18,033 nt of DNA from the NCBI GenBank assembly GCA_036675035.1, contig JAKFFO010000037.1:1-18033 (forward strand), written 5' to 3'. Position 1 is the first letter of the stretch, and every line of letters starts with the position of its first letter. Source of the stretch: MESE01 sp036675035. GTDB lineage: Bacteria > Pseudomonadota > Gammaproteobacteria > Burkholderiales > Burkholderiaceae_D. The notes under the pieces were generated by a model. It was not told the DNA's origin. It saw only the letters and a program-made list of their open reading frames with translations, and made no database searches. Positions 8,626 through 14,663 of this stretch are shown here, piece by piece. A program made the position numbers and the translations under genes.

Positions 8626-10086
8626 ATGAATTTATTTGAACCGAACCTCCAATCGATGTCCATTGCCCGCGATGTGTTACTGACGCCCTTCGGACTGGAT
8701 GAAGCGAAGCTGATCAATGTGCTGGGGACAATGTTTACCCATCGCGTCGATTATGCCGATCTGTATTTTCAATTCACCAAGAGTGAAGGCTGGAGCCTGG
8801 AAGAGGGTATCGTCAAGACTGGAAGTTTTTCCATCGATCAAGGTGTCGGTGTGCGCGCCGTGTCGGGCGACAAAACTGCATTTTCATATTCCGATGAAAT
8901 TTCCGAAAGCGCGCTGCAGGAAGCTGCAGCGGCAACCCGTACCATCGCCCGTCAGGGCGCCGGCAAGGTAAAAGTCGCTTCGTCAATTCAAACAGTCGGC
9001 GGCCGTTCGCTGTATTTGCCGCATGATCCGCTGGCATCGCTGGATGCAACCGGAAAGGTGAAGCTGCTTGAGAAAATCGAACGCATTGCGCGCGCGAAGG
9101 ATCCGCGCGTGGTACAGGTGATGGCGGGACTCGCCGGCGAATACGACGTGGTGTTGGTTGTACGCAGCGACGGTGTACTTGCCGCCGATATCCGGCCGCT
9201 GGTGCGTATATCGCTGACGGTCATTGCAGAACAGGACGGGCGCCGCGAAATGGGCACGTCCGGCGGCGGCGGCCGCTTCAGCTACGATTACTTTAGCGAC
9301 GAATTGCTGGAAACCTATGCCAGCGAAGCGGTTGCCTCGGCGCTGGTCAATCTCGATGCGCGGGCTGCACCGGCCGGGCCGATGACCGTGGTATTAGGCC
9401 CTGGCTGGCCCGGCATATTGCTGCATGAAGCGATCGGACATGGGCTGGAAGGCGATTTCAATCGCAAGGGCTCCAGCACGTTTTCCGGCCGTATCGGCGA
9501 TCGTGTCGCGGCCAAGGGCGTGACCGTGGTTGACGACGGCACTATTGCCGATCGCCGCGGGTCGCTCAATATCGACGACGAGGGCAATCCGACCCAGTGC
9601 ACGACGCTGATCGAGGATGGCATCCTGAAGGGCTATATCCAGGATACGATGAATGCACGATTGATGAAGATGCCTGTGACCGGGAATGCGCGCCGTGAAT
9701 CATTTGCGCATCTGCCGATGCCGCGCATGACGAATACCTACATGCTGGGTGGCGACAAGGATCCGGCCGAAATTCTGGCGTCGGTCAAGAACGGGTTGTT
9801 TGCCGTCAATTTCGGCGGTGGACAGGTCGATATTACCAACGGCAAGTTCGTGTTTTCGGCCAGCGAAGCCTATATGATCGAAAACGGAAAAATTACCTAT
9901 CCGGTAAAAGGCGCGACCCTGATCGGCAACGGCCCTGATGTGCTGAACCGGGTATCGATGATCGGTAACGACATGCGGCTCGATTCCGGCGTCGGCGTCT
10001 GCGGCAAGGAAGGGCAGAGCGTGCCGGTCGGTGTCGGACAGCCGACCTTGCGCATCGATGGCGTCACGGTTGGTGGCACTGCCTGA
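8626..10086 (+). CDS. tldD: Metalloprotease TldD
   Basis: A 486-aa member of the TldD/PmbA (TldE) family. With TldE (not in this window) it forms a heterodimeric zinc protease that trims unfolded peptides, known for microcin B17 maturation and CcdA degradation in E. coli. The zinc motif HEAIGH (HExxxH) is at residues 267-272, inside LLHEAIGHGLEGDFNRKG, and the conserved Cys459 is in VCGKEGQSVPVGVGQP. The N-terminal part (RVDYADLYFQ, GSFSIDQGVGVRAVSGDKTAFSYSD) aligns with E. coli TldD. Length matches the family (~481 in E. coli). The start at 8626 gives the usual N terminus; an in-frame ATG at 8602 adds 8 residues, and neither has a clear Shine-Dalgarno. No separate terminator is seen immediately after the stop; the first strong one downstream is the aroG leader hairpin. 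Confidence 0.95.
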   Translation: MNLFEPNLQSMSIARDVLLTPFGLDEAKLINVLGTMFTHRVDYADLYFQFTKSEGWSLEEGIVKTGSFSIDQGVGVRAVSGDKTAFSYSDEISESALQEAAAATRTIARQGAGKVKVASSIQTVGGRSLYLPHDPLASLDATGKVKLLEKIERIARAKDPRVVQVMAGLAGEYDVVLVVRSDGVLAADIRPLVRISLTVIAEQDGRREMGTSGGGGRFSYDYFSDELLETYASEAVASALVNLDARAAPAGPMTVVLGPGWPGILLHEAIGHGLEGDFNRKGSSTFSGRIGDRVAAKGVTVVDDGTIADRRGSLNIDDEGNPTQCTTLIEDGILKGYIQDTMNARLMKMPVTGNARRESFAHLPMPRMTNTYMLGGDKDPAEILASVKNGLFAVNFGGGQVDITNGKFVFSASEAYMIENGKITYPVKGATLIGNGPDVLNRVSMIGNDMRLDSGVGVCGKEGQSVPVGVGQPTLRIDGVTVGGTA

Positions 10087-10141
10087 TTATCTTTGGGTGA
10101 TTGAAATGATGGCGCGTAATCGAGGGAAACGAAACCGAGAC

Positions 10142-10187
10142 TTGCCAAACGGTTTGATTTATTGCACTATTGCGCTACTGTCTCTTC
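10142..10187 (+). promoter_or_regulatory. Candidate promoter region for the aroG leader transcript
   Basis: Two weak sigma70-like layouts are visible. One is TTGATT (10154-10159), a 16-base spacer, and TACTGT (10176-10181). The other is TTGCCA (10142-10147), a 17-base spacer, and CACTAT (10165-10170). The small palindrome CAAAC-G-GTTTG (10146-10156) overlaps both -35 positions and could be an operator. The first layout would start RNA about 15 bases before the leader ORF. None is close to consensus. Confidence 0.3.
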
Positions 10188-10203
10188 AGAATTGTTGAAA
10201 AAC

Positions 10204-10275
10204 ATGAACTTCGCACGCTTTTACTTTTATTTTTACTTTAGCTATTCCAGCCCAACGGCGGTGGAAAAGCGGTAA
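10204..10275 (+). CDS. Phe/Tyr-rich leader peptide upstream of aroG
   Basis: A 23-codon ORF (ATG 10204-10206, TAA 10273-10275) lies alone in the tldD-aroG gap. Residues 3-14 read FARFYFYFYFSY: nine of twelve are aromatic (five Phe, four Tyr), with strictly alternating Phe and Tyr codons from residue 6 to 12 and both TAC and TAT used for Tyr. There is no Trp. The rest of the peptide (SSPTAVEKR) is unremarkable. It lies 192 bases before DAHP synthase and 44 bases before a terminator hairpin, the classical layout of an amino-acid attenuator such as pheL of enteric bacteria. No good Shine-Dalgarno is present, and TTG codons at 10192 and 10195 are in frame. The tract is T-rich, so chance cannot be excluded, but position and downstream structures argue for a real leader. 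Function is inferred. Confidence 0.65.
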   Translation: MNFARFYFYFYFSYSSPTAVEKR

Positions 10276-10330
10276 GGTTACGTAAAAGCGACACGAAAAC
10301 GAAACGGACCGAATTTCTTGAAAAACCGCC
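10250..10330 (+). promoter_or_regulatory. Candidate protector and antiterminator segments of the aroG attenuator
   Basis: GGCGGT at 10257-10262, inside the leader ORF just after the aromatic codons, is identical to the 3' arm of the downstream terminator (10337-10342). It can therefore pair with the terminator's 5' arm ACCGCC (10325-10330) to make an antiterminator. The same segment can instead fold locally as GCC-CAAC-GGC (10250-10259). A second shorter copy, GCGGT, overlaps the leader stop codon (10269-10273). Stalling on Phe/Tyr codons would break the local hairpin and free GGCGGT; translation to the stop would cover part of it. The antiterminator core is only 6 bp, so this is a hypothesis. 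Confidence 0.5.
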
Positions 10331-10347
10331 AGCGATGGCGGTTTTTT
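10320..10347 (+). terminator. Rho-independent terminator in the aroG leader (probable attenuator)
   Basis: Stem AAAACCGCC (10322-10330) / GGCGGTTTT (10337-10345) has a 6-nt loop AGCGAT and a six-base T run (10342-10347), then CATTTTT. It stands 48 bases before the aroG ATG and 234 bases after the tldD stop, with the aromatic leader ORF in between. It may also catch read-through from tldD. The hairpin is clear; its role as a regulated attenuator is inferred. Confidence 0.88.
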
Positions 10348-10395
10348 CATTTTTACAGATTTAAACGATTACACGATTAAACGACTGGAGAAAAC

Positions 10396-11460
10396 ATGCC
10401 GCGCACAGATGATCTGAGAATCAGAGAAATGAAAGAACTGATACCGCCTTCACATTTGATTCGCGAATTCTCCTGCACGGAGAAGGCCGCCAATACCGCG
10501 GCAAGCGCACGCACCGCGCTGCACCGCATTCTGCACGGTCAGGACGATCGGGTAATGGTGGTGATCGGACCGTGTTCGATCCATGACACGAAGGCGGCGA
10601 TCGAATATGCGCACCGACTGGTCAAGGAACGCGAGCGTTTTGCCGGCGAACTGGAAATCGTGATGCGCGTCTATTTCGAAAAGCCGCGCACCACGGTAGG
10701 CTGGAAAGGATTGATCAACGATCCATACATGGACAACAGCTTCCGTATCAACGATGGTTTGCGCATGGCGCGCCAGCTGCTGCTCGAAATTAATGAGCTC
10801 GGCTTGCCTGCCGGGACGGAATTTTTAGATGTGATCAGCCCGCAGTATGTCGCGGACCTTATCAGCTGGGGTGCAATCGGTGCGCGCACTACCGAGTCGC
10901 AAGTGCATCGTGAACTGGCATCCGGTTTGTCGTGCCCGGTCGGTTTCAAGAACGGTACCGACGGCAACATCAAGATCGCCGTTGATGCAATCAAGGCGGC
11001 ATCGCAACCGCATCATTTCCTGTCGGTGACCAAGGGCGGCCATTCGGCGATTGTGTCCACCAACGGAAACGAGGATTGCCATATCATTCTGCGCGGCGGC
11101 AAGACACCGAACTATGATGCGGCCAGTGTAGATGTTGCATGCAAGGACATCGCGGCCAGCGGTCTCGCATCGCGCTTGATGATCGACGCGTCGCACGCGA
11201 ACAGCTCGAAAAAACCGGAAAACCAGGTTCCGGTATGTGCCGATATCGGCCGGCAGATCGCCGCAGGCGATACCCGCATTGTCGGATTGATGATCGAGTC
11301 GCATCTGGTGCCGGGTCGCCAGGATCTGATTCCTGGCAAGGATCTGACTTATGGGCAATCGGTTACCGATGGGTGTATCGGCTGGGACGAAAGTGTCGGC
11401 GTACTGGAAGGATTGGCTGCGGCGGTCAGGCAGAGACGCCTGGCGGACGCGGACGCCTGA
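10396..11460 (+). CDS. aroG: 3-deoxy-7-phosphoheptulonate (DAHP) synthase, AroG (Phe-inhibited) type
   Basis: This enzyme catalyses the first committed step of the shikimate pathway: phosphoenolpyruvate plus erythrose 4-phosphate to DAHP. The 354-aa protein follows E. coli AroG (350 aa) along its whole length. Hallmarks are VVIGPCSIHD with metal ligand C60, RVYFEKPRTTVGWKGLINDP, SWGAIGARTTESQVHRE, SGLSCPVGFKNGTDG, SVTKGGHSAIV and GLMIESHLVPG. It matches AroG rather than the Tyr-type AroF at discriminating stretches (TxxGHSAIV; N terminus DDLRIREMKEL), and the Ser of GLSCPVGF, tied to Phe inhibition in AroG, is kept. Phe feedback is therefore likely but inferred. The ATG has a good Shine-Dalgarno, TGGAG, five bases upstream. 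It sits behind an apparent Phe/Tyr leader attenuator, so transcription is probably also tuned to aromatic amino-acid supply. It is convergent with the aspartic protease operon. Confidence 0.96.
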   Translation: MPRTDDLRIREMKELIPPSHLIREFSCTEKAANTAASARTALHRILHGQDDRVMVVIGPCSIHDTKAAIEYAHRLVKERERFAGELEIVMRVYFEKPRTTVGWKGLINDPYMDNSFRINDGLRMARQLLLEINELGLPAGTEFLDVISPQYVADLISWGAIGARTTESQVHRELASGLSCPVGFKNGTDGNIKIAVDAIKAASQPHHFLSVTKGGHSAIVSTNGNEDCHIILRGGKTPNYDAASVDVACKDIAASGLASRLMIDASHANSSKKPENQVPVCADIGRQIAAGDTRIVGLMIESHLVPGRQDLIPGKDLTYGQSVTDGCIGWDESVGVLEGLAAAVRQRRLADADA

Positions 11461-11491
11461 ATGAATATTGATTGAATGCGCGGATGACGTT

Positions 11492-11512
11492 CCCGGGGAA
11501 TGATACCCCGGG
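11492..11512. terminator. GC-rich hairpin between convergent aroG and protease genes
   Basis: CCCGGGG (11492-11498) and CCCCGGG (11506-11512) form a perfect 7-bp stem with a 7-nt loop between two converging genes. There is no T run on either strand, so it may be a weak or Rho-assisted bidirectional terminator, or an RNA 3'-end stabiliser. No other terminator is seen in this 59-base gap. Confidence 0.5.
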
Positions 11513-11519
11513 TAGGTTA

Positions 11520-12161
11520 TCAATATCGTTTTGTCAGGGTCATCTGCTGGCCTTCGCGCCGCATCTCGGTACGGTTCAGGAACGACATTCCAAGCAATGC
11601 GAACGGCAACCCGGCTTCCTGTACCAGCGCTTCGACCTGATTGAGTTCGATGTCGCCGATCTTGACGGTATTCAAGGTAACGCGATATACCGGCGCGGTA
11701 CCGTTTGCGGTATTGACCATGCCGAGCTCGCCTTTCTTGTAATTGATGCCGAGCCGATTCGCATCGGCCGCCGAAAGCGCAATCATCGTGGCTCCTGTAT
11801 CGAGCAGCATTCTGACCATTCCGCCATTGATCTGACCCTGCGCCATGAAATGGCCGCGGCTGTCAGCCTTCAGCGTAACGCTTGCCGGGCCGGACGGCGC
11901 CGTCCGATTGACATGCTCGCCGATCGCAATGGTCTGGCGCTTTCCGTCCACTTCAAGCGTTGCGGCAGCAGAAGTGACTGCCAGCAGCTTGACGGTGTCC
12001 GAAACCGGATTCCCGACCGAATAGGTTTTTGGCGCGCGCCCGTCAACCACCAGCACCGCCTTGCCGGGAAACAGGCCGACCACGCCGACATCGGCGGCCA
12101 GCGCGGCGCCTGCAGGCAAGAACACACCGATAAAAAAAGTCATCAACAGGCGGATATACAT
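11520..12161 (-). CDS. Exported retropepsin-like (clan AA) aspartic protease, TIGR02281 type
   Basis: A 213-aa protein with a signal peptide (hydrophobic core in residues 5-20, likely cleavage ALA-AD after residue 22), so it probably acts in the periplasm or envelope. The body carries the retroviral-type aspartic protease signature MLLDTGATMIALS (catalytic Asp121 in DTGA) and the later hydrophobic-hydrophobic-Gly motif ALLGMSFLNR (about 188-197). It is thus a single-lobe, probably dimeric enzyme. The substrate is unknown. The ATG has an AGGA Shine-Dalgarno 7 bases upstream. It starts 13 bases after the stop of the 99-aa gene and is probably the last gene of the yajQ operon. Confidence 0.85.
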   Translation of the reverse strand: MYIRLLMTFFIGVFLPAGAALAADVGVVGLFPGKAVLVVDGRAPKTYSVGNPVSDTVKLLAVTSAAATLEVDGKRQTIAIGEHVNRTAPSGPASVTLKADSRGHFMAQGQINGGMVRMLLDTGATMIALSAADANRLGINYKKGELGMVNTANGTAPVYRVTLNTVKIGDIELNQVEALVQEAGLPFALLGMSFLNRTEMRREGQQMTLTKRY

Positions 12162-12174
12162 GGCGGTGTCCTGA

Positions 12175-12474
12175 TTATGGTCGTTCCGGAACGATCAGCT
12201 GGTGCACATACAGCAGCGTAAATATTTCCTCCCAAACCTCTTTGGGAAATCCTTCGCGATCGCCACGGTTGTCCAGCGTGAGCTTGCGAAAATAAGCATT
12301 CAGCTCCGGATATCCCCACATGTTCTGGATAGCGGTCAGAATTCTCGGAAAATCCTTTTCCAGCGCGGTCTGATACTGGCTGACCGAAGCAGCTCGCAGC
12401 ACCGGAGTCGGTCCCATACCGGAGGTTTGCCCGCCCGTTGGCGATCCGAGCTCAGGGAATAGAGTGCCGCGCAT
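12175..12474 (-). CDS. Conserved-looking hypothetical protein (99 aa)
   Basis: I do not recognise a named family. The protein is soluble, with no signal peptide or membrane segment. The N-terminal 25 residues are Gly/Pro/Thr-rich and probably disordered. The rest looks like a small helical domain with many charged and aromatic residues (QYQTALEKDFPRI, MWGYPELNAYFRKL, FPKEVWEEIFTLLYVHQ). It is a credible gene because it starts 18 bases after the yajQ stop with a GGGA Shine-Dalgarno, ends 13 bases before the protease start, and fills the space without overlap. Co-transcription with yajQ and the protease is likely; a functional link is not implied. Confidence 0.75.
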   Translation of the reverse strand: MRGTLFPELGSPTGGQTSGMGPTPVLRAASVSQYQTALEKDFPRILTAIQNMWGYPELNAYFRKLTLDNRGDREGFPKEVWEEIFTLLYVHQLIVPERP

Positions 12475-12492
12475 GATGTCCCGGTTGCGCGC

Positions 12493-12978
12493 CTAGTCGC
12501 GGAAATTATTGAATTCGAGCGGCAAGTCCGATACTTCCTTGCGTAACAACGCCATTGCTGTCTGCAGGTCATCTCGCTTCGCGCCGGTGATGCGAACTGC
12601 ATCGCCTTGAATGCTGGCCTGCACTTTCATCTTGCTGTCCTTGATGATCCGGACAATTTTTTTGGCCGCATCGGATTCGATTCCGTTTTTGATCTTGATC
12701 GCCTGCTTGACCTTGTCTCCGCTGATTTTCTCGACCTTTCCGATATCGAGAAATCTGACGTCGACATTGCGCTTGACCAGCTTGTTGGTCAGTACGTCGC
12801 GTACCTGGCCCAACTGGAATTCGGCGTCTGCAAATGCGGTCAACTCGCGCTCCTTTTGTTCTATTCGCGCGTCGCTGCCCTTGAAATCGAAGCGGGTGGA
12901 GATTTCCTTGTTTGCCTGGTCGAGTGCATTGCGCACTTCGACTATGTTGGCTTCGGAAACAACGTCAAACGATGGCAT
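12493..12978 (-). CDS. yajQ: YajQ family nucleotide-binding protein (UPF0234)
   Basis: A 161-aa cytoplasmic protein that matches the YajQ family over its full length: MPSFDVVSEANIVEVRNAL at the N terminus, STRFDFKGSDA, GIESDAAKKIVRIIKDS(K), VQASIQGDAVRITGAKRDDLQ, and the DLPLEFNNFRD C terminus. Family members have two RNP-like alpha/beta domains; some have been reported to bind cyclic di-GMP and to act in virulence regulation, and E. coli YajQ was reported to bind tRNA. The start is well supported by an AGAGGA Shine-Dalgarno. It is the first gene of a three-gene minus-strand unit and divergent from murB, with a plausible promoter at 13036-13064. Confidence 0.95.
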   Translation of the reverse strand: MPSFDVVSEANIVEVRNALDQANKEISTRFDFKGSDARIEQKERELTAFADAEFQLGQVRDVLTNKLVKRNVDVRFLDIGKVEKISGDKVKQAIKIKNGIESDAAKKIVRIIKDSKMKVQASIQGDAVRITGAKRDDLQTAMALLRKEVSDLPLEFNNFRD

Positions 12979-13035
12979 GGTTCAGATTCCTCTCAGATCG
13001 GTGCTGTTGAGACCGCCACAACACCGCAAATTGCT

Positions 13036-13064
13036 ATTTAATTAATGATCATTCTAACGGACAA
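13036..13064 (-). promoter_or_regulatory. Candidate promoter of the yajQ operon
   Basis: On the minus strand, TTGTCC (13064-13059) is separated by exactly 17 bases from TTAAAT (13041-13036), each 4 of 6 to the sigma70 consensus. The region around the -10 is AT-rich. Transcription would start about 50 bases before the yajQ ATG. Confidence 0.45.
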
Positions 13065-13222
13065 AAAAGCAGGTGGCTACAGGTATCAGGTAGCGACAAT
13101 TGGTATCGATGGAATCATATAGCGCGATCCCGGCTCGCGTCCAGTTTCGGAGTCCGATCAAGCACACGCGACGGCATCGGGGTTTTCAGCCAAATCATGA
13201 CCGAGCTCGTCGAATCGAAGGC

Positions 13223-13228
13223 TATAAT
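13223..13228 (+). promoter_or_regulatory. Perfect -10 box (TATAAT) immediately upstream of murB
   Basis: A consensus TATAAT ends nine bases before the A of the murB ATG (13238). RNA would start at about 13235-13238, leaving a leader of only a few bases or none. The best -35 match, ATGACC (13197-13202), is 20 bases away, so spacing is poor. No other good promoter is seen in the 259-base yajQ-murB gap. Confidence 0.5.
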
Positions 13229-13237
13229 CTTTCAGCC

Positions 13238-14266
13238 ATGATTTCCCAACTTTCCGTCCAATACGATTTTTCGCTGCGCAACCACAATACGTTCGGTATC
13301 GATGCGCAGGCGCATGCCTATCTGCCGATCGTTTCGGTCGATATGCTGGATGCCGTACGCCACGAGACGCAGCTTTGCGATTTGCCACGCCTGGTACTGG
13401 GTGGCGGCAGCAATATACTGCTCACTGGCGATTTTTCAGGATTGGTGCTGCATATGTGCACCAAGGGTATCGAATTCGTTGACCAGGATGAAGAGGCGGT
13501 TTATGTGCGCGCCGCCGCTGGCGAAAACTGGCATCAATTTGTGCAGTGGACTCTCGCGCACGGATTGGGCGGGCTCGAAAATCTGTCGCTGATTCCAGGT
13601 AACGTAGGTGCCGCGCCGATTCAAAACATCGGTGCATACGGTGTCGAAATAAGCGAGTGCTTTCATGCGTTGACGGCCTTCGATTTCGATACCGGAGAAA
13701 CCTTCATGCTGACCAGGGAAGGCTGCGAATTCGGTTATCGGGACAGCGTGTTCAAGCATCGAATACGCGATCGCGCCGTTATTCTGGACGTCACTTTTGC
13801 GTTGCCAAGGAACTGGAAACCGAACATCCGCTACGCGGACGTTGCGCAGGAATTGGCTGCACGTCGAATCGATATACCGACCGCACGGGACGTCGGCGAT
13901 GCGGTAATCGCCATCCGTACACGCAAACTGCCGGACCCCGCCAAGATCGGCAATGCCGGCAGCTTTTTCAAGAACCCGATGGTGCCACGCTCGTTACGTG
14001 AAAAACTGCTGGAGAGCTATCCGCAAATGGTCAGTTATGCGCAGCCGGATGGAAATTTCAAGCTTGCAGCGGGTTGGCTGATAGACCAGTGCGGCTGGAA
14101 AGGAAAGAGTCTTGGCGCGGCCGGCGTTTATCAGAACCAGGCGCTGGTTCTGGTCAATCGCGGCGGTGCGCAAGGCAGGGAAGTCGTTCAGCTTGCCAAT
14201 GCGATCCAGAACGACGTCGAGGCGAAATTCGGTGTGCGGCTTGAGCCGGAACCTGTTTTTGTCTAA
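13238..14266 (+). CDS. murB: UDP-N-acetylenolpyruvoylglucosamine reductase
   Basis: MurB is the FAD/NADPH-dependent cytoplasmic enzyme that reduces UDP-GlcNAc-enolpyruvate to UDP-MurNAc in peptidoglycan synthesis. The 342-aa protein matches the E. coli-type (type I) enzyme, which is also 342 aa. Landmarks are NHNTFGIDAQAHAY, the FAD-binding LGGGSNILLTGDFSGLVL, ENLSLIPGNVGAAPIQNIGAYGVE (here IPGNVGAAPIQNIGAYG), FGYRDSVFK with R168, the catalytic S242 in NAGSFFKNP, KLAAGWLIDQCGWKG and LEPE near the C terminus. The start is at 13238 because the family begins a few residues before RNHNTFG; the frame is open upstream to 13100, but that part has no family resemblance. There is no Shine-Dalgarno, and a TATAAT lies ten bases upstream. 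Confidence 0.96.
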   Translation: MISQLSVQYDFSLRNHNTFGIDAQAHAYLPIVSVDMLDAVRHETQLCDLPRLVLGGGSNILLTGDFSGLVLHMCTKGIEFVDQDEEAVYVRAAAGENWHQFVQWTLAHGLGGLENLSLIPGNVGAAPIQNIGAYGVEISECFHALTAFDFDTGETFMLTREGCEFGYRDSVFKHRIRDRAVILDVTFALPRNWKPNIRYADVAQELAARRIDIPTARDVGDAVIAIRTRKLPDPAKIGNAGSFFKNPMVPRSLREKLLESYPQMVSYAQPDGNFKLAAGWLIDQCGWKGKSLGAAGVYQNQALVLVNRGGAQGREVVQLANAIQNDVEAKFGVRLEPEPVFV

Positions 14267-14316
14267 CCGGCCGAAGCGGGGAATCGGTTCGGCCCGGGAG
14301 TCCGGCTGGCAAGCCG
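14267..14316. other. Two hairpins in the murB-ppnP convergent gap
   Basis: CCGGCCGAA (14267-14275) pairs with TTCGGCCCGG (14288-14297) apart from one extra C, directly after the murB stop. A second stem, CGGCT/AGCCG (14303-14307 and 14312-14316, 4-nt loop), lies directly after the ppnP stop on the other strand. Neither has a T run. They may act as weak terminators or 3'-end stabilisers of the two converging transcripts. Confidence 0.4.
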
Positions 14317-14317
14317 T

Positions 14318-14632
14318 TCAGCCATAGTGGCAGATGTAATCCAGTGTTTCCAGCGTTTCAATGTCGAAGCTTGAATTTCCTGCGACTTCAAAGCGCTGGC
14401 CCGCTTCGTAAGTTTTCCAGTTGTCTTCGCCTTTGAAACGAATCCGGCATTTTCCGCCGGCTAATTCCATGACTTCCGGCGCACCGGTACTGAAGGTGAG
14501 CGTGGACGGAAAAATAACACCCAGAGTTTTCTTCGTTCCGTCTGGGAACAATACCGTGTGTGACACGCATTTGCCGTCGAAATAAATGTTGGATTTGGCG
14601 ATGACCGATACGTTATCGAATTGGGTTGTCAT
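14318..14632 (-). CDS. ppnP: Pyrimidine/purine nucleoside phosphorylase PpnP (DUF1255)
   Basis: A 104-aa single-domain cupin-like protein resembling E. coli PpnP/YaiE (94 aa), which phosphorolyses a broad range of nucleosides to base and ribose 1-phosphate. Matching stretches are NIYFDGKCVSHTV, KKTLGVIFPSTLTFSTGAPEVMEL, here continuing KCRIRF, then NWKTYEAGQRFEVAGNSSFDI and LDYICHYG. The start at 14632 gives the family length and has GAGAA about seven bases upstream; a longer frame to 14686 would run into the end of argG and adds unrelated residues. It follows the argG stop by 31 bases on the same strand, so it may be co-transcribed, though no functional link to arginine synthesis is evident. 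Confidence 0.92.
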   Translation of the reverse strand: MTTQFDNVSVIAKSNIYFDGKCVSHTVLFPDGTKKTLGVIFPSTLTFSTGAPEVMELAGGKCRIRFKGEDNWKTYEAGQRFEVAGNSSFDIETLETLDYICHYG

Positions 14633-14663
14633 GGTGTCGTTCTCGATGTTGAAATGTATTTTT

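Noticed and set aside
8393..8629. 78-codon open frame beginning MLCYRSG and containing LTPTLSQRER
   Set aside because: The peptide is the well-known translation of a dispersed palindromic repeat. It has no Shine-Dalgarno, no family resemblance outside the repeat, and overlaps the tldD start.
11472..12221. 249-codon open frame opposite the aspartic protease gene
   Set aside because: The minus strand has signal peptide, DTGA motif, Shine-Dalgarno and operon spacing; the plus frame looks like a shadow.
12607..13045. Two 144-codon open frames antisense to yajQ
   Set aside because: YajQ is conserved end to end on the minus strand; both plus frames are shadows in GC-rich DNA.
13100..13237. 46-codon N-terminal extension of murB
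   Set aside because: It is basic and low in family resemblance, MurB normally starts a few residues before RNHNTFG, and the consensus -10 box lies within the extension.
13184..13238. TTTCAGCCA repeated at 13184-13192 and 13230-13238 before murB
   Set aside because: A 9-base direct repeat with no palindromic character; too short to claim an operator.
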